DNA of 64,000 nt from Alopecurus myosuroides (taxonomy: Eukaryota > Streptophyta > Magnoliopsida > Poales > Poaceae). The notes beneath the pieces were generated by a model. The model had not been told where the DNA came from, searched no databases, and was given only the letters and a program-made list of their open reading frames with translations. Both the position numbers and the translations under genes were made by a program. This document shows, in pieces, positions 23,029 through 33,666 of the stretch. Every line of letters begins with the position of its first letter. Within the stretch, counting starts at the first letter, position 1. Where the stretch lies: assembly GCA_028641055.1 (NCBI GenBank), contig CM054059.1:50167682-50231681 (forward strand), given 5' to 3'.

Positions 23029-25890
23029 AGCATCCCCAAGATTAGTTCCTACTCGTCCTCGAGAAGGTAAAATGATAAAAATAAATAATTTCTGAGGTGA
23101 CATGGTACCAACAAAACTTGATCATCTAAATTGTAGAAGCATATGTAAGCTGAGATCATAGTACTTTAAACACAGTCATGATAGATATAATTCTAACAAT
23201 GAAACTTAGCAATCACTTTGCATCATGAAAAGTAACACAAATAAAAAAAGTCATGAATAATAACGTTTGTTTCAAGCATAAAGAAAACATAGCAAAGTGA
23301 TATTTCGCTTATCTTCAAAAGTCAGGCAAAACATAAATGCCGGGAAACCTTCAAAGTTCCAGTGGATGACTAGAAAAATAATAATTTGAGAGAAAGTAAT
23401 AGCACATCATGAATCAATCAATAATAATCTTTGGGACTGATGCATATTAAACTTAGAATGGCAACTACGCTCTCTTAATTGTGCATAAAATTATAAGATG
23501 GAGACTCAGAATAAGAGTAAAAGAAAGGCCCTTCGCAGAGGGAATCAGGGATTAACTCATGTGCTAGAGCTTTTTATTTTATTAAACATAGGTATTGAAA
23601 ACATTTTTTTAGAGAGGTGTATGCTTATGTCAACGAATGGTAAACAGAAAATAAAGTACGTTACAAGCCAACTAGACTTCACAAGAGTGGCTGCCATTGA
23701 AGGATGCAACTGGGGTCAGAAGGTCATCCCTCTTCTCTTTTGTTTACACAATTATGCTTTGACTGATAAATCAGGGGCAAAAATAGTGAAGAGAATTTAT
23801 AGTAACCAATTTTGTTGCCGGGCACCCCACTGTCAGCTCTTCTATCAATTTGGATAAGCGGATGAAGCCACTAGTCCAGGATGTGAAATCCAATCAACAA
23901 GTGAGATAAAGATTCTCTATTTACGTCCTCATGAGCTAAAACAGGAGCACAAAACAGGAATAATTTGGAATATTTTAAAGGTAGCACATGAGAAATTTAC
24001 TTGGAGTGGTGGTTAAATACCACATGTAGGTAGGTATGGTGGACACGTTTGGAAGACTTTGGTTTTTGGAAGTTGGATGCACGAGTAAAGCTCATACTCA
24101 GTACAGGTGGAGGCTAGCAAAAGACTGGGAGCAACAAATTAAGAGAGCAATAATGGCCATAATCATGCATAGCGACAAAAACATTATTAATCAAAGCATA
24201 AATGGTATTAAAAGTAAAAAACTAAATGATCATAGATGCTATAAGTGAAGGGTTTGTAGTCATAAACATGGTGTAAGCATGCGCCAAGTCAACCAAATAA
24301 AGCATTCGAAGGAGAATACCACCATATTATGCTTCAATGTGATAAAAACAACTCATGATTCTTTCAATGGCACATTAAGAACTCTCAGCTATTTGAGACA
24401 AGTCATGCTACAATAATAACTATGAAGCATAGAATTAAAATAACATCAAACATGACATGAAAAAGTCTAGCCTCAGTCTATACGAGCTTCTTTTTGCACT
24501 GTTATAAGCACAAAAATTGTACTACTGCTTTCCAACACCAACCATTTCAAACTAAACAAAAACTCTCCAAAAGATATAGCAATAAAACAAGGTATTACAA
24601 CTACTACTCTCCTAGAACTTACAGCTCCTAATAAGAGATGCATGAAAAACAGGAGCTAAAAGGATTTGCAGCAGCTAGAAGAAAAACTAAGAATACGAGC
24701 ATGGAAGAAAACGACTATTCGTATTAAAAAGAGGAGCATTTTTCTCTCCCACACAAGAATTCTAGGTTCCAACTAAGTTTATTGCAGAAAGAAAAACAAA
24801 ATAAAACAAAACAAAAGAAAACTGGCGCTCCAAGTAAAGTGCATATGATGTGACCGAATAAAAATATAGTTTCACTAGAAGTGACCTGATAAGTTGCTGA
24901 TGACGAAGGGGATGCCTTGGGCATCCCCAATCTTAGACGCTTGAGTCTTCTTGGAATTTGCTGAGATGAACCACGGGGGCATCCCCAAGCTTTGGCTTTT
25001 CACTCTTCTTGATCACATTATCATCCTCTTCTCTTGGGCCTTGAAAACTTCCTTCACACCAAACTCAAAGTAATTCTCATTAGAGGGTTAGTGCACAATC
25101 AAAAACTCACATGTTCTCACAAGCATTATTAATACTTTTTAAACATTAGCTACAGACACTGGTGTTTTGTGGAGTAAAGAAATCCACTCAACATGCTAAA
25201 AGAGAGAATGCAAGTAAAAACGCAGAATCTATCAAAACTAGAACAGTCTGTAAAGAAAAAAAATTGGGGCACTTACATTTCTAAAATCGAAAACCGTAGA
25301 ACTACAAAATTGTCGGAAATAGTTGAGGATTAAGCACAAAAAATTTCAGGTCATTTTGATATTTCTGTGATTTTATACGAATTTAATAGTGGACGGCAGA
25401 AATTTGTGTGTTGCATAGAAATCCAAATCTAACCTCAACTTTAACTAGAGACTTTACTTGGCACAACAAATGCGATAAAATACAGATACAAAGGAGTTCC
25501 TACAGAAGTAAACAACACCTTGACTCAAAGAAAACAGAAGAAAACATTGCAAAACTAGAACCATGGGTTATCTCCCAAGAAGTGATTTTCTTTAACGCCT
25601 CTTAGCTAGGCCCAGAAAACAAGAATCAAGTATTTTCAAGTGAAGAAGCATCCAAATTGTAACAAGAAACCTCCTCAACAATGCATTGTATTTTATCTAT
25701 ATAAGTTTCAGATGTCCCTCTTTCAAAATAATTCTCAGTAGTATCATGAATAGACTCAACAATATGGCTAGCACATAAAGCATTTTTATCATGATTAAGC
25801 ATAAGATTATTATCAATACTCTCTACATAAGTTAAGTCCTTCTAATTAATAATAGTGGGAGTAAAACTATCACATCTATCATTGCAATCA
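23029..25890 (-). other. Non-coding 3' internal tract of element R
   Basis: The counterpart of 10141-12865 in element F, in reverse. The polypurine tract (minus-strand CTTGGGGATGC) is next to the LTR at 23029-23041. Shared blocks include the region 23600-23740 and the phrase at 25560-25615 (ATGGGTTATCTCCCAAG). Short frames here are not conserved in F and look like chance. Confidence 0.6.
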
Positions 25891-25892
25891 TA

Positions 25893-27504
25893 CTAAATTG
25901 GAGGAATAGTATAATCATAATGCACTCTATCCTCAACAGCGGGTGGAACTAGAATACCACAATCATTATAATTATCATATATTGGAGGCAAGGTATCATC
26001 AAATAAAATTTCCTCTTCAAAATTTGGGGGACTAAAAATACCATAATCATCTAAACCAGCTTCCCCAAGCTTAGACGTTTCCATAGAATTAGTAATAATG
26101 GTGTTCAAATAATTCATACTAATAACATTGCTACTAGCATGTAGATAAAGCTCCATAGGTTTTTTAATTTTATCCTCAAACACTTCATGTCCTAACTCCA
26201 GATAAAGATTATAAAGCTTTCTCATAGGCTTACTAGCATTTGAAACTTCAGTTTTACTAGTGGTGGTAATAGTACAAACTTTAGCTATATCATTCTTTCT
26301 AGCTATTTCATCTTCTCTTTCCCACCAAGCATGCAATTCAGCTACCTTCCTAATATTGTCATCAATTATAACTTGGATGGCATTTGCTTTCTTTAACATC
26401 ATGAGGCATAACCTTTATATTAAGAAGATCAACATCGAGAGCAAGGCTATAACCTTTAGAAGCAAGAACATCAATTTTGCCAACTTTTCCTCAACAGATT
26501 TATTAAAAGCAGTTTGTGTACTAATAAAATTATTAAGCATGTTTTCAAGATTAGAGGGTACACTTCTATTGTCGTTTTAGGAATTACCATAAGAATTTCC
26601 ATAACCATTACCATTATTAGAAGGGTATGGCCTATAATTGTTGCTACCAAAGTTATTCCTATAAGCATTGTTGTTGAAATTGTTGTTTTTAATGAAGTTC
26701 ACATCAAAATGCTCTTGTTGAGCAACCAACGAGGCTAAAGGAACATTATTTGGATCAGCATAAGTTTTACCATTCACAAGCATAGACATAATGGCATCAA
26801 GCATATCACTCAAGGAAGAAGTTTCTTCAACGGAATTTACCTTCTTACCTGGTGGAGCTCTCTCAGTGTGCCATTCAGAATACTTTATCATCAAGAAGCT
26901 TTGTTGTAGAGCCCAGAGTGATGGACATAAAGGTACCTCCAGCAGCTGAATCTAGAAGGTTCCTTGAAGAAAAATTCAGACTTGCAGAAAAGGTTTGGAT
27001 GATCATCCAAGTAGTCAGTCCATGAATGGGACAATTCTTTACTAAAGATTGCATCCTTTCCCAAGCTTTAGCAACATGCTCATCAATTTGCTCAAAATTC
27101 ATAATGCTACTTCTTAAGGATATAATCTAAGCAGGAGGATAATATTTTCCAATGAAAGTATCTCTACACTTAGTCCATGAATCAATACTATTTCTAGGCA
27201 AAGATAGCAACCATTCTTTAGCTCTTCCTCTCAAATAGAAAGGAAACAATTTCAGTTTAATAATATCTCCATCTACATCCTTATATTTTTGCATCTCACA
27301 GAGTTCAACAAAATTATTAAAATGGGCAACAACATCATCAGTACTAACACCAGAAAATTTCTCTCACATAACAAGATTTAACAGGGCAGGCTTAATTTCA
27401 TAAAAGTCAGCAGTATGAGCAGGTGGAACAATAGGTGTGCTAATAAAATCATTGTTGTTTGTGCTAGTGAAGTCACACAACTTAGTGTTCTCAGGAGTAC
27501 TCAT
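25893..27504 (-). pseudogene. Gag of Gypsy element R (broken)
   Basis: Gag-like protein of the same family as element F, read on the minus strand from the ATG at 27504-27502. Blocks seen include HGLTTWMIIQTF (near 27000), the WHTER...KKVNSVEE segment (near 26850) and the Asn/Tyr-rich segment (26600-26700). The reading passes through several frames: the first part has stops (for example near 27360), an indel lies near 26890 and a stop near 26578. The last frame (26402-25893) differs from F: the protease is absent, and an acidic segment with repeated ILVPP/IYDNY-like phrases ends at 25893. The element has no protease or pol of its own. Confidence 0.78.
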
Positions 27505-27673
27505 TTTAACAAGATTAAAAAGCAGGATAAAAATAACAATTATTATAAGAACTAATTTTTATGTGTGTTTTTGATATAGAGAAACAAACAAGACAAAATA
27601 GAAAAACTAAACAAAACAAAAACAAAGTAAAGAGATTGGAGGTGAGAGACTTCCCTTGCAGAAATCCTCTTCC

Positions 27674-27691
27674 TCCCCGGCAACGGCGCCA
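27674..27691 (-). other. Primer-binding site (tRNA-Asp), perfect
   Basis: The plus-strand TCCCCGGCAACGGCGCCA equals the 3' end of plant tRNA-Asp including its CA, so the minus-strand element RNA would be primed by tRNA-Asp. It lies 10 bases inside the 5' LTR boundary at 27702. Confidence 0.92.
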
Positions 27692-27701
27692 CAAAAGAGC
27701 T

Positions 27702-29314
27702 TGATGGCGTGTAACACACGTTCAGTGGGAGACCCAAGAGGAAGGTATCAAGAGCACGGTAGCAAGCTTGCCTCAGAAAGAAACCAAGGTTGAATCGACA
27801 CGTAGGAGAAAGAAATCACTTCTGAAGGTTGTTGGAAGCTCATGTTGGAAGGGCGCACTACCGGTTCAGCAGCAACATGGAATCTACACAACAAAATCAA
27901 GTTCCTTTGCCCCCAACAAAACCACCGGTTTTGCTGAAAACAAAGGATTAGACGTATAGTGTGGAAACCAGTACTTGTTTGCAATAAATGAAAGAGAACA
28001 ATGATGACAGTGAATGAAAGGAAAACAGTAATTTCAGTAGGAATACAGTGGTTGTATTATCAGTGTAAAGAAATGGATCGGGGTCCACAGTTCACTAGCG
28101 GTGCCTCTCCAAAACAGATAGATAACATGCTGGGTAAACAAATTACAACTGGGCAATTGACAGATATAAAGGTTGCACCGTAGTGCATATGCATGACATG
28201 ATGATTACTATGTGATTCATGCGGGCATTACAACATAATTCATAGACCGTTCTCCAACTGCATCTATGACTAATAATCCACCCTCGGAGCCCATCCAATC
28301 AAACCTCGGGTATTAAGTTGCAAGCAACAGATTATTTCCTTAAGTAAAGTGTGTAATGTAAACAACGTAAACATCGTTGTTTTCTCCCTAATGGCAACAT
28401 CACATCCCCCACCAGTTACGATTCTTTCACTCGAGTGTGAGTGAAAGGGAGGCATGAACCCACTATCGATCATAAATACTCCCTCTTGGAGTTACAAGAA
28501 TCAACTTGGCCAAAGCATCTACTAGTAACGAAGAGCATGCAAGATCATAAATAACATAAACATGGAAGAACATGATAGATTGATAATCACTGGACATATC
28601 ATTCAATATTCATCGGATCCCAGCAAACACAACATGTAGCATTAAAAACAAATGATCTTGATCATGTTAGGCAACTCACAAGATCTAAACATGAGGCATA
28701 AAGAGTAGAAAACAACCATCTAGCTACTGCTATGGACTCGTAGTCCAAAGATGAAATACTCATGCATCACTCCAGAGGCAGGCATGGTGATGAAGAGCCC
28801 TCCTATGATGATTCCCCCTTCCGGCAGGGTGCCGGGGAAAGCTTCAGAACCCTGCCGAACTAGGGTTGACGATGACGGCGGCTACATAACTGTTCGTGGA
28901 AAAAGGCTCGGGTCTTTAGGTTTAACCCGTGGAGGAGCTTAAATAGGCAAAATGGCAACGTCGTTAGGTGGCCAGGGGGCCACACCACCTGGTGGTGCGG
29001 CCAAGGGCGGGGGGACGCGCCGCCCTATGGTGTGGGCCCTATAGAGCCCCCCTCCGGGTCCCCTCTGTACTCCGTGTACGTGACAGATTTCTAAGACACT
29101 GTGTTTTTGTTTCGTCCAATTCCGAGAATATTTTCAGAACAACTTTTCTGAAACAAAAAAAAGCAGAAAAAAGGAGCTAGCTCAGTGGCATCTTGTCAAT
29201 AGGTTAGTCCCAGGAAATCCATAAAAATGACATAAAGCGTATAGAAAACATGTAGCATATGCCATGAAAACAACACGGAACATCAGAAATTATAAATATG
29301 TTTGAGACGTATCA
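27702..29314 (-). repeat. Element R 5' LTR
   Basis: 1613 bp. On the minus strand it starts TGATACGTCTCAAACA at 29314 and ends CCATCA at 27702. It is intact and serves as the template for recognising the split 3' LTR. No target duplication can be checked because the other outer end is lost. Confidence 0.88.
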
Positions 29315-30660
29315 CACCCGTGATCCAAACATCATGTCCCTCTATATAGGTGGTATAGAATAGAATTAGTTGACACATATATATTCATGGAATAACAAAG
29401 AAAGATTCTTAACACTGTCAATTAGGATAGGAGACATCATTCCTTCCACTGCACGACATCCTCAGCTACCAACCATATTTTCTTCTCCGTCGACCTCCTT
29501 CGTCTGCACGTTTGCCACAAACGCTCCTAACCACGGGTCGATGTCATGCGTCGGATGATAGACCAATTCATCATAGACTACGTCATTAGTAGCAAGAATG
29601 GAAAATGTCTCATTATATATAATATAAAGATTAAGAGAAGACCGACCAACGCATCTAGTAGTTACAAAATCAACTTGATATGCAAATTTCCTAATGACAC
29701 ACCACACACAATTTTTTTATTCCCTTTCATTTTTCACGTGAAACAATGCCTCCATCCCTCCCTTCACATCTCAAGCGTTGTTGGTGGTGGTGGAGCCCAA
29801 GTGGGATGCTTGACACTAGAGGCCACACAACTATACATGGGTGCCCGCACGTCCTAACCCTAGATAGGCCACTAGAAAGCGGTGACCACTTTTCCCCGTC
29901 CCTCCGCCGATGAGATAGTAGGTCCCTGCCTCCTCTGCTCGTTGTTCTGGCGATGGTAGGGGGTGGGGACCAAGGCGCTTTGATCCTGGCGAGTATATAA
30001 GGTTCGGATAGGTATTTCCTGGGGCGTCGGATCAGTGGCGGGGATGGAGCCACGTCGGAATAAGATGCCCCTGCTTCTCCCCTATCTTGGTGTTGCTAGA
30101 ATCAGCGACTTTGTGGATCACATGGTTTGGTCTTCTCGTCGATCTTCAGATCTGGCGAGATCGGTTTTTTCGGTGTGTCACTAGCGTTAGTCGTTATCCG
30201 GGGTAGCGCTGACGGCTAGGGCGAGGCAGATGCTCTGGAACAAGGATAGCGGTCCGAAGGTGGTATATCTGGTGTTCTTCTTCGATTTTGTCGATGGGAT
30301 GCGGCGGTTTTTGGTCCAAGGTAGCACGAGGACGTCTCTCGGTCGACATGCCACAATGATATGTGCTTCCATGTTTGCAGTGGGCCTATTCAGCGACTCA
30401 CGAAGCCTCGTTGCCAATGTTGCTTCTTTAGATCTGGAAAAGGTGGAGGCTCGACGTCTCTTCCGATGTGAGCCTTCGTGGCGCTGGATTTTGGGTGATG
30501 GTCGCTGGTTTCGGTGTGTGCAGAAACTGTCGGAATCGTTCTATACTTTTCGTTCCTCTAGGACAACTGTTTTTTTCTAGTGCATCTTTTAGTTTCCACG
30601 TGTGTTGGTTCATATCACTTGATTTTCTATTAATGAAATACGTGGCTACTCTAAAAAAAA
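29315..30660 (+). other. Unassigned region, retroposon-like 3' end with short poly-A
   Basis: The first 400 bp are AT-rich and featureless. From about 29750 to 30600 the DNA is GC-rich and resembles non-coding leader or trailer of plant LINE-type or gene-capturing elements. It ends in TTAATGAAATACGTGGC followed a few bases later by A8 (30653-30660), which could be a retroposon tail. No reverse transcriptase or other domain is visible on either strand, so identity is open. Confidence 0.3.
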
Positions 30661-30818
30661 TAGGCATCGGTGCCAACGCTGTTAGACCTTCCTTTCTATG
30701 CAATGATTCCAAAAGACTTTCACGAGAAAATGGAAATTAAACACCATAATAATAAAATGAATTTGGTACACGTACAATTAAGGTGTGCAATTACCAAATC
30801 TGCTAAAAGTGAAGGGAC

Positions 30819-31712
30819 AATGAGGTCATTTCATTAGTTGAATAAGATGATGGACATACCCATTATAAATATTGCAACGTTATCGTGTCACAATGTTCAT
30901 CGTTGTAATATTAGTAAAATATAGTGTCCTAATTCTTAGACCGTGAGATCATATTTAATCATTGTCTTAGAGGGTGCTTTGATTGCATCAACATCACATC
31001 GTAAAAGGGTGATTATAGAGGTGTATATCCAGTATTTCAAAGAGATGGGTTGAGTCATATGTATCAATATCGGGATTTGTTCATCCATGTGACGGAGAGA
31101 TACTCTAGGGCTACTCGGTGGTATTGCATCCATAAAGCTGCATCATATATATGACTAGGTCGTGGGGATGTAATATCACGGTAACGAGTAATGAAATTCT
31201 TGTCGGTAACGAGATTGAACATGGCATAGAGATGTCAACGATCATATATCGGACAAGATATGTATTTGAGTAAGAAAGTAAATATGACATCATGTTTATG
31301 TTCAACGATATTTATTCTGGAATGCACAAGGGTCAGGTATCTAGATCCCGCTATTGATCACTGATCGAAGAGAGTACTCGATCATGTCTGGAATATTCCC
31401 GAACCAGGGGTAACACACTTAATGGCTTGATGATGCTCGGAGATCGTTATAGGAAACATCGAAATTATCGGAGTAAAAGAATGAGAGAGACCGAAAGGGT
31501 TCCGAAGAATGAGAAAACATGAGAATGGTTCCGAAGAAGACCGAATGAATCAGGGTGATCCAGAAGGTGTCCCGGAGTCACTTTATTAAATAATATATAA
31601 ATATATTAATTATAAACTAAATATATTTATATGTTAGTTTAAAATTAAAAGAAATCAAAATATTAATTTAAATATATTTATTTAAACTAATATTAAATAA
31701 TTACTTAAAAAG
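30819..31712 (+). repeat. Partial LTR of the Copia C2 family
   Basis: It matches 47085-48000 of the Copia C2 3' LTR in order and orientation, from GACAATGAGGTCATTTCATTA to the AT-rich TTAAATAATTA. Both LTR ends are missing. It is therefore a remnant of a second copy of that family. Confidence 0.85.
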
Positions 31713-33107
31713 GACTAGTTAAATTCCGGTGCGTTGCGATGGAATAGTATGAAATAATTTGAAACCTTTATAAAAAAATGCTATATTTCGTGTGCACTTG
31801 CATTAAGAGTTACTTCCATTGAGCTTAATTTTTAACCATATATCATGGCACGTGCTTGGTCTTCTGTTCCAAAAAAAAATATCTACATCGTTCCTAAGCA
31901 TCATGTCGACGTACTTGGTGCTCCCATATTGGTGCGCCCATGCTAAGTGGCCTGCATCCATGCACACCACGACTAAAACAGATCTTCCTCTCTTCATTCT
32001 TCTACAACAGAAAAGGTCGCGGGGAAGCTGTGCCGATGCGTCGTCATTATGTCGCTGCGTAGTCGACCGGGCTACTCGGCGAGTCCCCGCAACGGCGGCA
32101 TTAACACGCGCGGGAGCCGAGGTAGGAAAAACTCTCCCTCGACGATAGAGCTGGGTCCACGAGGCAGGAAAATGCACGGGAGTTGTTTTCGCGCCTTTTC
32201 CCTTCAGTGGCGACCCGAAACACCCTCTAGCGCGTAAGGTTTTGCTTGGGTCCGCCGGCCCAAACTTCTGCCCAAACCAGCGGAATCTGGGCTCGTGGGG
32301 GCGCAACTGGGCGAATTTTTGTTCGTCGGCGCAAAAAAAAGCCTCCTGGTGGGGCTCGTGGGGAGCGGCCGGAGGTGCTCTTAGGCCCTCGTCTCTTTCG
32401 CCTCGCCTGAGGATGCTATTTAATTTTCAGTAGGAGAGATAATAGACATTATTAGGTGTAGATAAGCTACGCCAATTTCACCACTAAAAAAAAATCCATC
32501 GCCACCTGGTTGCAAATGTCATCTACATAATTTTCCCTAAAATCAACACTTGCCACGGGTTTGTGATAGGCCAGCCCTATCCGCATGATGTTTTAATTGA
32601 TGGTACATTGTTTTGGCCTCGAAACTGATGGCGATAGCATATTTCCTCCATCACATTCTTTGGTCATGATTTCTTATACGTAAATGAATGAAAATTCGTA
32701 TTTTGTAAGGTTGTGGTTTTAGTTTATAGACAAAAGATGATACTTACATTTTAGTCTTAATTTTCAGAACCTCAAGGTGTGCAAACAAACAAACGGCATG
32801 AAATCATAGTTTCAAGCCACATTTGTGGTTGTGTCCCCCTAAGAACAAGATTCAGACAACAAATATATATCTACCAAAAAGATCCGAATTGTACATCGTC
32901 ATCCATCGGTGATATTTTATTGGCACAACGCACTCCCAAACACAGCTAGTACTAATACGTATGTAATCAAAGTATCGATTGAAAATCTATAATATCTATA
33001 AAGTTCATCCCCACTATGTGCATTTAATGTTTGCAAGCTGCCACCACAATGAGCCACATCACCTGAAATATTGTGAGCCACTTGATCAAATTTGTACGCA
33101 CCGGATT
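31713..33107. other. Unassigned, probably transposon-derived DNA
   Basis: It begins with ACTAGTTAAATTCCGGTGCG, which resembles the end of a small DNA element also hinted at near 44205. The GC-rich block at 32000-32380 has overlapping frames on both strands and no recognisable domain. 32450-33107 is AT-rich and featureless. The 3 bp before CACTA1 are ATT. Confidence 0.3.
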
Positions 33108-33373
33108 CACTAGTGGAAACAACACCTTTCATTCTGAGCTAGAAAAGGCATTAGTCCCGGTTGCATCAAAATCCGGGACAAATACTATGCATTGGTCCCG
33201 GTTTGTACGTCCGAGGCAGCAGAAATCGGCTGAGGGCATTGGTCCCGGTTCGTTAATTAGTAGGCATTTGTCCCGTTTTGTGTCATGAACCGGGACCAAT
33301 GCCTTGCCACACGCCACGTGGCACCCGCAAGGGCATTGGTCCCGGTTCATGCCACAAACCGGGACGAATGGCC
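33108..33373 (+). repeat. CACTA1 terminal inverted repeat and subterminal repeats
   Basis: CACTAGTGGAAAC is followed by at least seven copies of the motif GGCATTGGTCCCGGTT or its complement ACCGGGACCAATGCC, at about 33149, 33202, 33237, 33261, 33293, 33333 and 33355. Alternating direct and inverted motifs are the usual binding sites of CACTA accessory proteins. Confidence 0.88.
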
Positions 33374-33666
33374 CCCTTGCCCTACATATACTGCCTCCCA
33401 GCATCCCTTCCCACTTATTTTGATTGGAGGGGTGAGAGAGGTGGGTGCTAGTGTGTGTTCTTTTACTATGCACACGAGGTGTTCGACGAAATACCCGAGT
33501 CACACATAAGCTCACATAAAATGGTATCTTCGACCGAGGTTAGCAAACTTATCTTTTTCATCTGTAATTGATACAAAAAAAGTTATATTTGTCGATGTAC
33601 TGTGGTCATTTCTCTATTGAAGATGTTACTGTAATGTTTTTTGATAAACTTAATTATACGGTGCAG

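Larger units (their letters stand above)
5326..29314 (-). mobile_element. Gypsy element R, non-autonomous, minus strand, split by nested elements
   Basis: On the minus strand the order is 5' LTR (29314-27702), tRNA-Asp primer site (27691-27674), broken gag (27504-25893), a long non-coding tract (25890-23045), a polypurine tract next to 23029, then a 3' LTR in two halves: 23028-22764 and 6280-5326. Between the halves sits element F with its own 5-bp target duplication. The outer end of the 3' LTR is missing: it starts at a point equal to about 28080 in the intact LTR, so roughly 380 bp are lost. No reverse transcriptase, RNase H or integrase is present. Confidence 0.85.

Noticed and set aside
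30187..30740. Frames of 76-116 codons on both strands
   Set aside because: Overlapping frames with no domain in a region that ends in a short A run; more like untranslated retroposon or leader DNA.
31803..32306. Minus-strand frame of 167 codons
   Set aside because: It mixes low-complexity GC-rich sequence with unrelated AT-rich sequence, overlaps a plus-strand frame of similar length and has no recognised motif.
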